A stretch of DNA of 64,000 nucleotides. Source: PCC-7336 sp039817825 (GTDB lineage: Bacteria; Cyanobacteriota; Cyanobacteriia; Thermostichales; PCC-7336). Positions 1-8,483 of the stretch are shown piece after piece. The stretch spans positions 12,396 to 76,395 of the forward strand of contig JBCBVA010000003.1 in the NCBI GenBank assembly GCA_039817825.1, written 5' to 3'. The stretch's first letter is position 1; each line of letters begins with the position of its first letter. The position numbers and the translations under genes were made by a program. The notes under the pieces are model-generated. The model was not told where the DNA came from and made no database searches. It saw only the letters and a list, made by a program, of their open reading frames with translations.

Positions 1-155
1 AGTTCCTAAGCGGCAACGCAATCTGCGAGTTGGAACTGACTGTCTCTGTTATCCCTCAGTAAACCAGCCAGCCCATCAAAATCCCGTGATAGGCTGTTGG
101 TCATCGTGCCGTAAATCGGCAGTTCTCGCGTTCTGTCAGACCTTAGGAGACCAGC

Positions 156-359
156 ATGAGCATCTTCGGCATGGGCATCCCCGAGCTTGCCGTCATCGGA
201 GTCATCGCGGTAGTCGTATTTGGCCCCAAAAAACTGCCTGAGCTGGGAAGCTCTATGGGAAAGGCAATCCGTGGCTTTAAAGACGAAATGAATTCTGAAA
301 GCAGTGATGATGGCACTGCAGCTCCAACCAAAGTAGAGCTAACAGACAGTGACGGATAA
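156..359 (+). CDS. tatA: Sec-independent translocase TatA/TatE family
   Basis: This 67-residue protein is a Tat (twin-arginine) translocase pore component of the TatA/E (Hcf106-like) family. It has a short N-terminal membrane helix (about residues 7-22), the hinge FGPKKLPELG just after it, an amphipathic helix (GKAIRGFKDEMN) and an acidic tail, the normal TatA plan. TatA oligomers in the thylakoid and plasma membrane move folded proteins across. An AGGAG ribosome site lies 7 bases before the ATG. No tatC is nearby. Likely clients are coded in the same window at 46920 and 51533, both molybdenum-cofactor enzymes with twin-arginine leaders. Confidence 0.93.
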   Translation: MSIFGMGIPELAVIGVIAVVVFGPKKLPELGSSMGKAIRGFKDEMNSESSDDGTAAPTKVELTDSDG

Positions 360-447
360 TCACTTCCGCCCGACTCCAATTCCATCAGCACCAATGTTCA
401 AGACGTACTGCAGTGCGGCGAGCTAGCGTTGCTTTAGGTTCACTAAT

Positions 448-550
448 GTCGCGATCCGCTGGAATGTCTGGAGTATCGAGACAGCGACAAGCCTTGATTT
501 GCAAAGAAAAATGGTTGGATACTTCTCCATAGGAGATTGCCAATTCCTAT
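448..550 (+). repeat. MITE-like repeat family 1, copy 1
   Basis: A roughly 103 bp element shared with copies near 5361, 10342, 15153 and 43020. Shared blocks are a left end like GCAATCCGCTGTAAGGTCTGGAG, a central GAGACAG...TTGATTTGCAAG, and a right end like ATTGCC. This copy is the most diverged at its ends. It lies between tatA and psaM. A 65-codon open frame across it is not a gene. Confidence 0.65.
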
Positions 551-700
551 TGGATCGGGAATGGCATAGCTTTGGCTTTGTCACCACACTCAAGCTCAGA
601 AATGGTGCGCACAGAGGTTGTAAAGAACAAGCAGCTAGGTCGAATTCAATGATCTGTCGGCCTAGCGGTTTGTGTATTGTCGCTGAGAGTTGCTGAAGAT

Positions 701-799
701 TTACCCTTCTGCCAAGGACGCACCTAGAAGCATGGCAAACGTAGCAGGTACAAGCGCGTGAAGAAGAATGAAAAAGATTTGACCTTCGGTTAAAGCCAT
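701..799 (-). CDS. psaM: Photosystem I reaction centre subunit XII (PsaM)
   Basis: A 32-residue open frame on the minus strand, too short for ordinary gene calling. It begins MALTEGQ and continues as one hydrophobic helix containing HALVPA. Aligned from memory to cyanobacterial PsaM (about 31 residues, MALTDTQ...ALLPA...), roughly 14 positions agree, including the start, Gln7, the Ala-Leu-x-Pro-Ala turn and late leucines. PsaM is a single-helix subunit of photosystem I that helps trimer formation and binds a chlorophyll in the thylakoid membrane. The C-terminus is unusual: ASLAEG replaces the common STELYK, so the usual basic end is missing. It stands alone, with no other psa gene beside it. 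Confidence 0.82.
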   Translation of the reverse strand: MALTEGQIFFILLHALVPATFAMLLGASLAEG

Positions 800-1058
800 A
801 GCGAACCTCGATGTTTTATTAAAACACCCGCACTATACCGTAAGTCCCAAAGCAGGCTGCACTGACCTCCGTACATTGCTAGAGATCTTTACATCAGGCG
901 AAAACCAAGCCTGTCCATTTGGGTCGCATAGGAAGAGGGTTGAGGATGCGGGCGCTCGTACTCAGGTTGGGTAAACCAGACGCAGCAGATGGGCAGACTG
1001 GTACGTGGTGCGCTTGCGCATCGAGATTTGGAGTTGCGACCGCAAGAGGTTGATACAG

Positions 1059-1820
1059 ATGAACGGTGCAAAATTGGCGATCGCCCTGTTAGCGGTTAGT
1101 ACTGGACTGACAACGGCTGCCATCGCTGAGCCCATTGGTGTTGGGCCAGAGCCTGACATCATCGCTCAATTCAACATTAATCCTCCCGGCCCCAGTAGCG
1201 TTCGCGTCAACACCGGAGTACGCAACACCGGCAGCTCTGACGAGAGTGACAGCGACGACTCTGGTGCAAGACAAGCAGGTAGTAGCGAGTCAACCCCTGT
1301 TGCTGCTAACAGCGCTGTCTTTTCAGGGCAATCCAGTCCCTATTTAGACGATTACAACGGTTTTGCACTCGATGTGCCAACCGAATTTACGCTGGGGAAC
1401 AACGGTCAAACGAGTGATTGGCAAGGCCCCATTCTGGACGGTTCCGGCACTCTGATTTATGTCAATGCCGCTCCCATTCCCGGCGTTCCAGCCCAGACGC
1501 TATACGATGCCAATTTTCAGCAGTACCAGCAGGATCGCTTCTACACCGAAGTAGAGCCAGTAGACATTTATTTTGAAGTTGAGGGGCAGCAACCGGTGCG
1601 CGTTCCCGCTTTCCGCGCCAAAGAGGTGGATAACCAGCGTGGCTCGCGGGATTCCAAGCTGCCGGACGATATCCACCGCTGGCACCTGTTTGTCTTTGGC
1701 AACGATCGCACCTACACCTTCGGCTTTACCGGTGCTTTCCAAACATTTCAGGACAACGACGTTCAGGCGCTGTACGAGGACGTGATTTCCTCTGTCCGTT
1801 TAGTGCCCATCGTGGAGTAA
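1059..1820 (+). CDS. Secreted protein with PsbP-like C-terminal region
   Basis: The chosen ATG opens a 253-residue protein with a clear signal peptide (MNGAKLAIALLAVSTGLTTAAIAEP). An upstream in-frame GTG at 1005 would add 18 charged residues before the leader and is unlikely. After the leader comes a Ser/Asp-rich, low-complexity linker (about residues 35-95). A globular region follows, starting YLDDYNGFALDVPTEF and ending with VISSVRLVPI. The pattern of an N-terminal 'GF.LDVP..F' strand and a final 'D.ISSVR' helix resembles the PsbP/MOG1-type fold, but this is an inference from pattern only. It probably works in the thylakoid lumen or periplasm. The function is unknown. Confidence 0.75.
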   Translation: MNGAKLAIALLAVSTGLTTAAIAEPIGVGPEPDIIAQFNINPPGPSSVRVNTGVRNTGSSDESDSDDSGARQAGSSESTPVAANSAVFSGQSSPYLDDYNGFALDVPTEFTLGNNGQTSDWQGPILDGSGTLIYVNAAPIPGVPAQTLYDANFQQYQQDRFYTEVEPVDIYFEVEGQQPVRVPAFRAKEVDNQRGSRDSKLPDDIHRWHLFVFGNDRTYTFGFTGAFQTFQDNDVQALYEDVISSVRLVPIVE

Positions 1821-2038
1821 TTAACCCAACGCACCCGGTAACTCATGCTCTGATAGTCGGGCCTTCAGATACGCAAACTGGGGGCCTAATTTTTTGGACT
1901 GATACATAAAAAGACATGCTCGATCGTGTCGCAGATTTCACAAACAAGCGATCTGGTTTCTACCGTTTGCCCATCTAGGGAGCGAGGCTGCACTTTGATA
2001 GGCTGCGATCGGTACCGCTTGTTGAGATGAGGGATGTG

Positions 2039-2266
2039 ATGGGGATTGAGACTATCGCGGCATTGGCAGCCATTGTCATCGCCAGTATTGCCATTGTGTG
2101 GCTGGTGAAAGTGGTCAAAACCACGATCTTTGCTGTGCTGGGCATCTTGGTGATTCTCATTTTGCTGTCCGTTTTTCTCGGACTGACCCCACAAGCAATC
2201 TGGCAAGCGGCACTTGACCTGTTTGAAACGGCCTCCGGTTGGTTGCCGGACTCGTCCGGTCAATGA
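2039..2266 (+). CDS. Small membrane protein of unknown function
   Basis: About 75 residues. The N-terminal half is strongly hydrophobic (two adjacent helices with a KVVK break between them, about residues 5-25 and 30-50). A short soluble tail, QAIWQAALDLFETASGWLPDSSG, follows. The start could be ATG 2027 or ATG 2039; the second gives a more typical short N-terminus. Similar small proteins with a KVVKT break are found in cyanobacteria, but I do not know a function. It stands alone between two unrelated genes. Confidence 0.6.
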   Translation: MGIETIAALAAIVIASIAIVWLVKVVKTTIFAVLGILVILILLSVFLGLTPQAIWQAALDLFETASGWLPDSSGQ

Positions 2267-2325
2267 TGGATCGTTCAATTGATGCCAGATTCTTGGGTTG
2301 AGCGACTGCCAAATAGTCAACCCCT

Positions 2326-3258
2326 TCAGCCCTGGGCTGGTGCGTGGTGCTCGTGCCAGTGGCGAGCAATATCGATGCGGCGACATACCCAAACGCGATC
2401 GTGGCTTTGCACGTAGTCTAAAAACCTGGCTAGTGAGGCTGTGCGCCCTGGCCGCCCTGCCAACCGACAATGCAAACCTACACTCATCATGCGAGGACTT
2501 GTCATCCCTTCGCTGTAGAGAATATCGAACGCATCCCTCAGATAGGCGAAGAATTGATCCCCCGAGTTGAATCCTTGGGCACTAGCGAAACGCATGTCGT
2601 TGTTGTCGAGGGTGTAGGGCACGATCAGATGAGGCTTGCCATAGTCGTGATTCCAGTAGGGTAGGTCATCGGCGTAGCTGTCGGCGTCGTACACAAAGCC
2701 CCCTTCTTCGACGACTAAGCGGCGGGTGTTGGGGCTCATACGTCCTTGATAAAAACCAAGCGGGCGGCTGCCCATGACGTCAGTGTGGATGGCGATCGCC
2801 CGATGAATATGCTCCCGTTCTACATCTTCCCCAACGTACTGATAGTCAATCCAGCGGTATCCGTGGCTGGCTACTTCCCATCCAGCGTCTACCATCGCTT
2901 TGCCTGCGGCGGGGTTGCGGGCTAGGGCCATGGCCACGGCATAAACGGTGACCGGCATGGAACGCTGAGCGAACAAGCGGTGCAAGCGCCAGAATCCGGC
3001 TCGACTACCATATTCGTAGATCGATTCCATGTTGATGTGGCGTACCCCCATCAGGGGCTGGGCGCCCACAATTTCGGAAAGAAAGGCTTCGGAAGCAGGG
3101 TCGCCGTGCAGGATGCAGTTTTCTCCCCCTTCTTCGTAGTTGATGACAAACTGCAAGGCCAATCTAGCGCCGTTAGGCCATTGGGGATGAGGGGGCGTTT
3201 GGCCGTAGCCCACCATATCGCGGGGGTAGGCATTGCGGGAGTCTGGGGAATTTGCCAT
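2326..3258 (-). CDS. Polysaccharide-deacetylase-fold amidohydrolase, PuuE/allantoinase-like
   Basis: The 310-residue protein matches the PuuE (urate catabolism / cofactor-free allantoinase) branch of the NodB deacetylase fold. It begins near YPRDMVGYGQTPPHPQWPNGARLALQFVINYEEGGE, carries ESIYEYGSRAGFWRLHRLF, and has the conserved SHGYRWIDYQ segment and GFYQGRMSPNTRRL. PuuE enzymes open the ring of allantoin to allantoate. The start at 3258 gives the family length; an ATG at 3429 would add 57 unrelated residues. No uricase or ureide genes are nearby, so the substrate is inferred from family only and another amide is possible. Confidence 0.85.
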   Translation of the reverse strand: MANSPDSRNAYPRDMVGYGQTPPHPQWPNGARLALQFVINYEEGGENCILHGDPASEAFLSEIVGAQPLMGVRHINMESIYEYGSRAGFWRLHRLFAQRSMPVTVYAVAMALARNPAAGKAMVDAGWEVASHGYRWIDYQYVGEDVEREHIHRAIAIHTDVMGSRPLGFYQGRMSPNTRRLVVEEGGFVYDADSYADDLPYWNHDYGKPHLIVPYTLDNNDMRFASAQGFNSGDQFFAYLRDAFDILYSEGMTSPRMMSVGLHCRLAGRPGRTASLARFLDYVQSHDRVWVCRRIDIARHWHEHHAPAQG

Positions 3259-3654
3259 TGCGATGGGGCCTCTGGCAGGACAGTAGGAGACAATCCTAAC
3301 GCCAGTGCCATTGGATGTGCGCCGATCGCAAACTACGTCTAGTAGAACCCACCCCAGTTTTTGGTGCGAGGTTGAAGTCAATCCCTTATCACCAATGCAG
3401 GCTTGAACTGTAGTCACTGAGCTGAGCATCCTCTCAAAATTGAGGTTATGATTTCAGCCCAGATATTCTTGTTTCGAGACCTGTTAGTTGTAGCAAGGCT
3501 CTAGAGAAGAGAGTCCAAGGAAAAGAGCCCCGAGAAAAGATAGCAACCGTCGCTGGAAACGACAACGCTGTTGATGTTGAGCAGGTACTGCCTGGAATCA
3601 AGAATCAAGCCCTTGAAATGATGCAAACGCAGAATCAATACAGATGCTGAAACG
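3259..3654. other. Divergent intergenic region, PuuE-like gene / pyrC
   Basis: Nearly 400 bases between two diverging genes, so it should hold promoters for both. The block GATGCAAACGC occurs twice, at about 3619 and again at 3653 over the pyrC start codon. No confident promoter or operator was identified. Confidence 0.4.
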
Positions 3655-4692
3655 ATGCAAACGCTGACGATGACTCGACCAGATGACTGGCACCTGCATC
3701 TGCGGGACGGATCGGCGCTGAAGGCGGTGCTCCCCCACACGGCACGACAGTTTGCCCGCGCGATCGTGATGCCGAACCTCAAGCCGCCTGTACGCACCGT
3801 TGTCGAGGCTGCCGATTATCGCGATCGCATTATTGCCGCCATTCCCGAGGGGCTACAGTTCCAGCCCCTGATGACGCTGTACCTGACCGACAACACCAGT
3901 CCCGAAGAGATACGTGCAGCCAAAGACTCTCAGTTCGTCAAAGCCGTTAAGTACTACCCAGCCGGAGCCACCACCAATTCGGACTCTGGTGTCACCGATA
4001 TTCGCAAGTGCGATCGCGTCTTTGCAGCCATGCAAGAGGTCGATCTGCCACTGTTGCTGCACGGGGAAGTGACCGATTCCGGTGTCGATATGTTCGATCG
4101 CGAGAAAGTCTTTATCGAATCACACCTGATTCCCCTCAAACAGCGCTTCCCCCAGTTACGGATTGTCCTGGAACACATCACCACTGCAGATGCCGTACAG
4201 TTTGTGCTCTCGGCAGACACCATCGCCGCCACCATCACCCCCCAACATCTGCTATTCAGCCGCAACATCATCTTTCAAGGAGGAATTCGCCCTCACTACT
4301 ACTGCCTGCCCATTTTGAAGCGCGAAACCCATCGGCAAGCGTTGTTAGAAGCTGCGACCTCCGGCAACCCTAAATTCTTTTTGGGCACCGATAGCGCCCC
4401 CCATGCCCGCGATCGCAAGGAAACATCCTGTGGCTGTGCGGGCTGCTTTTCGGCTCTGCATGCAATGGAGCTGTACGCAGAAGCCTTTGAGAGTGTAAAT
4501 GCACTGGATAAGCTAGAAGCCTTTGCCAGCTTTTACGGGCCGGATTTCTACCAATTGCCGCGCAATAGCGATCGGATTACGTTGACCAAAACCACCTGGC
4601 GCATTCCCGATGAGTTGCCGTTTGGCGACTCCGGTCTCGTGCCCTTACAGGCAGGTCAAGAGCTGACATGGAAGTTTTCGCTAGTAACTTAA
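3655..4692 (+). CDS. pyrC: Dihydroorotase
   Basis: Catalyses reversible cyclisation of carbamoyl-aspartate to dihydroorotate in pyrimidine synthesis, in the cytosol. The 345-residue length fits the class II (PyrC, E. coli-like) enzyme. Metal and active-site residues are visible: His13 and His15 in WHLHLRD, the carboxylated Lys99 in VKYYPAGAT, His136 in LLHGEV, His174 in LEHITT, and Asp in GTDSAPH. The C-terminal end ELTWKFS is typical. It has its own upstream region and no pyrimidine neighbours. Confidence 0.97.
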   Translation: MQTLTMTRPDDWHLHLRDGSALKAVLPHTARQFARAIVMPNLKPPVRTVVEAADYRDRIIAAIPEGLQFQPLMTLYLTDNTSPEEIRAAKDSQFVKAVKYYPAGATTNSDSGVTDIRKCDRVFAAMQEVDLPLLLHGEVTDSGVDMFDREKVFIESHLIPLKQRFPQLRIVLEHITTADAVQFVLSADTIAATITPQHLLFSRNIIFQGGIRPHYYCLPILKRETHRQALLEAATSGNPKFFLGTDSAPHARDRKETSCGCAGCFSALHAMELYAEAFESVNALDKLEAFASFYGPDFYQLPRNSDRITLTKTTWRIPDELPFGDSGLVPLQAGQELTWKFSLVT

Positions 4693-5758
4693 GGGGTAGC
4701 ACTCTTCCAAATTGGTGTTGTTTCGGGTCGAACCGCTCTCAACTTGGGCATGTATCGTTCGCAAAGTCGCGGTATTAATTTTTACGGCAACAGGTGCTGT
4801 GTGAATGCCTTCGATCTCCGCTCTCTCTCTTGCTATTGTCATTTCGCAAGCTGCCAAACCAAGAACGCAACTCCAGCAAGCCAAATCAAACGCGCAGCAA
4901 TACTGAACCGTGAGTACCGAAGTCTAATCCGCTCTCGCCGCACGGAGAAGGGTAATTCTCCTGTCCAAAATTGGTTCGCTCCCAGCCCAAACTGATAACT
5001 TTTCGACTCAGTTCGCACGAGCAGGGTAAAGCAAGGAATAAACAGTTGCCGTGTAGAAAATAAGACGGCTTCTTGGATGTCTGAATAGTGAATACGCCTC
5101 TAACCCTTCGCCTGTGACCCGCAGCTTGCTGCTACAACCCAGTTTTGGGAATAGCGAATGTTATCTCCTTCACCCGTTGTAGCTTTTGTCCAACACTCGT
5201 AAATTGTTTCTGACATGATGGGTTTCGTAACGTATGGTCAATCACTGGCGCACCTTCAGAGGATGAAGGCGTAACGGGCGAGAAAACTTACAGGAATAAA
5301 AGCACGAGCCGCGAACTCTTTGGACTCGCTGCATAGTTTCTGAACTTGTTGCGTAGAAGCTATAGCAATTCGCTCTAAGGTCTGGAGTCTGTAGACAGCT
5401 CAAAGCCTTAATTTACAAGGAGAGATGATTGGAAAAACTCTCCGTAGCGGATTGCCGATCGCTATATGTCATTGCAGATTTATGCGATGGCGGATGAAAA
5501 AGCCAAAACGGCGCAAAGCACTATTAAATCTACGCAAATCATGGGTATCCGCAAATGTAATGAACGATCGCGCGATCTCCACATCGCTTCTGCCCCACCT
5601 CAACTACTGAAAGACAGCGAATCCGACTAATTATGTGCCTGTCACTACAATTACGGAGGCCTTATGTAGTAAATTAATCTCGCCAGACGGTTAAGTCCTG
5701 TGAAACCTGTTGTAACAACACGGGTAACTTCTGGTTGCAGTTACGTTCCCACATCACG
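4693..5758. other. Long gene-poor stretch with repeat copy 2
   Basis: Just over 1 kb without a convincing gene. It contains the best-preserved copy of repeat family 1 (5361-5466). Immediately after it is a 54-codon frame (5467-5631) reading MSLQIYAMADEKAKTAQ..., which may be a degraded fragment; no family was recognised. Open frames at 4744 and on the minus strand at 4681-4884 look random. Confidence 0.45.
5361..5466 (+). repeat. MITE-like repeat family 1, copy 2 (best preserved)
   Basis: A 106 bp element with imperfect terminal inverted repeats: it opens TATAGCAATTCGCT and closes AGCGGATTGCCGATCGCTATA. The outermost TATAGC/GCTATA are exact inverted copies. The ends carry TA dinucleotides, as expected for mariner/IS630-type TA insertion (inference). 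No transposase is inside. Other copies: 448, 10342, 15153 and 43020. Confidence 0.75.
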
Positions 5759-6229
5759 ATGAAAAATCAACTTTTGATGCTTGGAGCCTGTGCTGTGGGA
5801 GTCGCTCTCACAGTGGCGGTACCGCAAGAAGCTGAAGCTCAACAAGTTAGCGTCGACTGCTCGCGGGCCAATTACTCTGGGGACTACTGTGACTTTGTGT
5901 TGCCCCCCCGCTTCAATCCCGATCCCGTCACTGGAACCGGCGTATCGGGCGGGCCCGATTACACCAACGATTGTGGTTACGTCGATACAACTCCCGACCA
6001 CATTGTGACTGTCACCAAAGGCTTCTCGTATTTACGCGCCTATGTTGATTCACCCGGTGATGTTACCCTGCTGGTTACCGGTCCCGACGGTCGCTTCTGC
6101 CGCGACGATGTCAATGGCCTACTCCCTGTCCTGTACGGCTCTTGGCCCCCCGGAACCTACAACATCTGGATTGGTGACTGGAATAACAGCAACTTCCCAT
6201 ACACCCTGTACCTGACTGAAATTCAGTAG
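5759..6229 (+). CDS. Secreted cysteine-containing protein of unknown function
   Basis: The ATG at 5759 starts a signal peptide (MKNQLLMLGACAVGVALTVA, then PQEAEA) that should be cleaved near AQQ. An upstream ATG at 5735 would put eight polar residues before it. The mature part is about 130 residues and has four cysteines (VDCSR, DYCDF, NDCGY, RFCRDD), suggesting two disulfides outside the cytoplasm. It ends with strand-like segments (YLRAYVDSPGDVTLLVTGP, YNIWIGDW, YTLYLTEI) that recall a small beta-sandwich such as a PPC-type domain; this is inference. The gene follows repeat copy 2 and is followed by a strong hairpin. Function unknown. Confidence 0.72.
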   Translation: MKNQLLMLGACAVGVALTVAVPQEAEAQQVSVDCSRANYSGDYCDFVLPPRFNPDPVTGTGVSGGPDYTNDCGYVDTTPDHIVTVTKGFSYLRAYVDSPGDVTLLVTGPDGRFCRDDVNGLLPVLYGSWPPGTYNIWIGDWNNSNFPYTLYLTEIQ

Positions 6230-6346
6230 CGCTTCTCACGGGCTGAACCGGTTTGGAGTGGAATTCGTGTCCTCAAAGGAACAACTCCTATGCCCCCATC
6301 TATGGACTGAGGCTGGGAGCTGATTACACAACTGAATTCCATGTTG

Positions 6347-6376
6347 AAGGCCGAGAACGCTATGTGTCTCGGCCTT
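6347..6376 (+). terminator. Strong 10 bp stem-loop after the secreted-protein gene
   Basis: A perfect inverted repeat, AAGGCCGAGA and TCTCGGCCTT, with a 10-base loop. Only a weak T-rich run follows (CGGTCTTG), so it may be a terminator for the upstream gene or a processing hairpin in the leader of cobH. It does not resemble a cobalamin riboswitch. Confidence 0.55.
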
Positions 6377-6453
6377 CGGTCTTGCGAACCCACTCCAGTC
6401 ATTCGGGCCTGAAACTTTCCAGGAGGCTAGCCTCGTCTCTCCAAACTCTCGCT

Positions 6454-7146
6454 ATGCTCGGATATACAAACGCAACATCAAGACTAAGTTTGCAGACCGC
6501 AACCGTGCACCCCATCACAGCAGCGAGCTTTGAGGCGATCGATCGCGAAATTGGCCCCCATTCCTGGACAGATTGGGAATATGCCATCGTTCGACGTGCC
6601 ATTCATTCCACCGCAGATTTCGACTTCAATCACCTGATTCAATTTAGCCACGGGGCGATCGCTGCCGGTATTCGCGCTATTCAGGCCAGGACTCCAGTGG
6701 TTGTCGATGTTCGCATGGTGGAGGCCGGAGTGAAAACTTCGCTGTCTCGCAGCTGCTGTCCCTTATATTCCGCGATCGCCCACGCTCCCAATAAAGATTC
6801 ATACTCGGAAGCCTCCAGACCAAATCCCGAAGGCACCGGCTCCCCAGGCTTAACCCGTACCGCCGCCGGGATGCGATCGCTGGCCATCCGCTATCCCAAT
6901 AGCGTGTTCGTCGTTGGCAATGCCCCCACCGCTCTACTGGAGCTTGTGCGATCGATCGAGGCTCGGGAGATCGCTCCCGCACTTATTGTTGGGGTTCCGG
7001 TTGGGTTCATTTCCGTGGAACAGGCCAAAGCTGCCTTATCCAATGTGCAAGTGCCGCAAATTGTAGTGCAAGGTCGCAAAGGAGGATCGCCAGTTGCGGC
7101 GGCGATTGTGAATGCGTTAGTGGAGCTGGCCCAAACTCGTGAATAA
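6454..7146 (+). CDS. cobH: Precorrin-8X / cobalt-precorrin-8 methylmutase
   Basis: Moves the methyl group from C-11 to C-12 of the corrin ring, giving hydrogenobyrinate or cobyrinate, in cobalamin synthesis. Family features: EAIDREIG near the start, the active-site His in RRAIHSTADFDF, VVVDVRMVEAG, and SVFVVGNAPTALLEL followed by GVPVGFISVEQAK and the end RKGGSPVAAAIVNAL. The start is uncertain. ATG 6454 is used here, GTG 6505 (VHPIT) would match the common 'HPI' N-terminus, and the open frame runs back to 6253. It overlaps the next gene by 8 bases, so the two are almost surely co-translated. Confidence 0.93.
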   Translation: MLGYTNATSRLSLQTATVHPITAASFEAIDREIGPHSWTDWEYAIVRRAIHSTADFDFNHLIQFSHGAIAAGIRAIQARTPVVVDVRMVEAGVKTSLSRSCCPLYSAIAHAPNKDSYSEASRPNPEGTGSPGLTRTAAGMRSLAIRYPNSVFVVGNAPTALLELVRSIEAREIAPALIVGVPVGFISVEQAKAALSNVQVPQIVVQGRKGGSPVAAAIVNALVELAQTRE

Positions 7147-8401
7147 GCTGCACGTGGTAGGCATCGGACTGGATGGATTGGACGGCTTGTCAGCATCCGT
7201 GCGATCGCTCCTACATACCAGCCCAGTCATCGCTGGCCCCAAATCCCACCTCGATCGCGTGTCATTGTGCAGCGGGCACAAGCTCCAACTCCCCCGATCG
7301 GTGCAAGAGTGGCCCGAGCGCCTGCATCCAGAGCTGCACACCTCAGATGTCACCCTGCTCGCCACCGGAGATCCTCTCTTTTTTGGCATTGGCCGACTCC
7401 TGACCCAACACTTTTCCTCCGAACAACTGCAGTTCTATCCCCATCTGTCTTGCATCCAGTTAGCCTGCAACCGCCTGCACATTCCCCACCAGACCCTGAC
7501 CACCATCAGTATCCACGGGCGATCGCTAGATGGATTGATTGCCGCACTCAAACAAGGGCGCTCTCCCATTGCAGTACTTACAGACACCCATCATTCTCCA
7601 GGGGCGATCGCCCATTTGCTAGCACAGCTCCAGTTCCCCGTTCGCTACCAGCTCTCGGTCTGCAGCCAATTAGGCGGCCCTGATGAGCGGATTGATACCT
7701 ATCCCCCCTCCCAACTGGACGAACTGCAATCCAGCCAGTTTGCATCCCCTAATATTGCTATCTTGCAGCAGGCCTCTAACGACGAGCTAAACCCCAGCAA
7801 TCTCCCCGTTTTAGGTATCCCCGACTATCAGTTTCTGACCTTCCCAGACCGTCCTGGCCTGATCACCAAGCAAGAAATACGGACGTTGTCGCTATCGCTG
7901 CTACAACTGCCCGCAAGCGGCATCATCTGGGATGTGGGAGCAGGAACGGGATCGGTAGCCGTTGAGATCGCCCGATTAGTGCCCAAGGCCACTATCTACG
8001 CTGTCGAAAAAGATGCTGTGGGGTTGGACTTGATTGCAGCCAATGCCCGCCGCTTTCACACCCCCAATATTCGGGCGATCTCCGGGGTCGCTCCAGCCGC
8101 GTTGGAATCACTCCCTACCCCCAATCGAGTATTTATCGGTGGGGGAGGTCAGTCTCTGGCTGACATTCTGAAACTCTGTACCCAGCGTCTGCAGCCAGGC
8201 GGCCTGATCGTAGGAAATTTCGCCACCCTTGAAAGCTGTACCCTGGCTCATAATTACTTCAAGTCTGTTAACTTTTGCGTACGCTCCCTGCAAGTGAATC
8301 TTTCGCGATCGGTGGCAATCGCCCAATCTACAAGGTTTTCCCCCCTCAATCCGGTCACCTTAGTGCAAGCTATTGCAAACAACTCATCAGATTTGGGCTG
8401 A
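7139..8401 (+). CDS. cobL: Precorrin-6B (cobalt-precorrin-6B/7) C5,C15-methyltransferase, decarboxylating
   Basis: A 420-residue fusion of the two corrin methyltransferases that add methyls at C-5 and C-15 and remove the acetate carboxyl at C-12. The N-terminal half (about 1-200) is a tetrapyrrole methylase (VVGIGLDGLDGLS, LLATGDPLFFGIG; CbiE-like). The C-terminal half (about 235-400) is a Rossmann SAM domain (WDVGAGTGSVAVEIA, VFIGGGGQ; CbiT-like). The GTG start overlaps the end of cobH by 8 bases. Length is normal for the fused CobL/CbiET form. Other cobalamin genes are not in the window. Confidence 0.94.
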   Translation: MNKLHVVGIGLDGLDGLSASVRSLLHTSPVIAGPKSHLDRVSLCSGHKLQLPRSVQEWPERLHPELHTSDVTLLATGDPLFFGIGRLLTQHFSSEQLQFYPHLSCIQLACNRLHIPHQTLTTISIHGRSLDGLIAALKQGRSPIAVLTDTHHSPGAIAHLLAQLQFPVRYQLSVCSQLGGPDERIDTYPPSQLDELQSSQFASPNIAILQQASNDELNPSNLPVLGIPDYQFLTFPDRPGLITKQEIRTLSLSLLQLPASGIIWDVGAGTGSVAVEIARLVPKATIYAVEKDAVGLDLIAANARRFHTPNIRAISGVAPAALESLPTPNRVFIGGGGQSLADILKLCTQRLQPGGLIVGNFATLESCTLAHNYFKSVNFCVRSLQVNLSRSVAIAQSTRFSPLNPVTLVQAIANNSSDLG

Positions 8402-8483
8402 CATCGCTTGAGTTTCGTAAACTTCGTCCATAAGATCGAGTCAGACTTCATTTGACTACGTACGCCATTGGTTGGGAGGGTTC

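Noticed and set aside
499..696. 65-codon plus-strand frame
   Set aside because: It begins inside repeat family 1 copy 1 and has no protein-like conserved pattern.
5425..5610. 61-codon frame MIGKTLRSGLP...
   Set aside because: Its first third is repeat copy 2, shared at DNA level with non-coding copies, so the frame is not selected.
6230..6453. Cobalamin riboswitch before cobH
   Set aside because: No B12-box-like element was seen, only a simple 10 bp hairpin.
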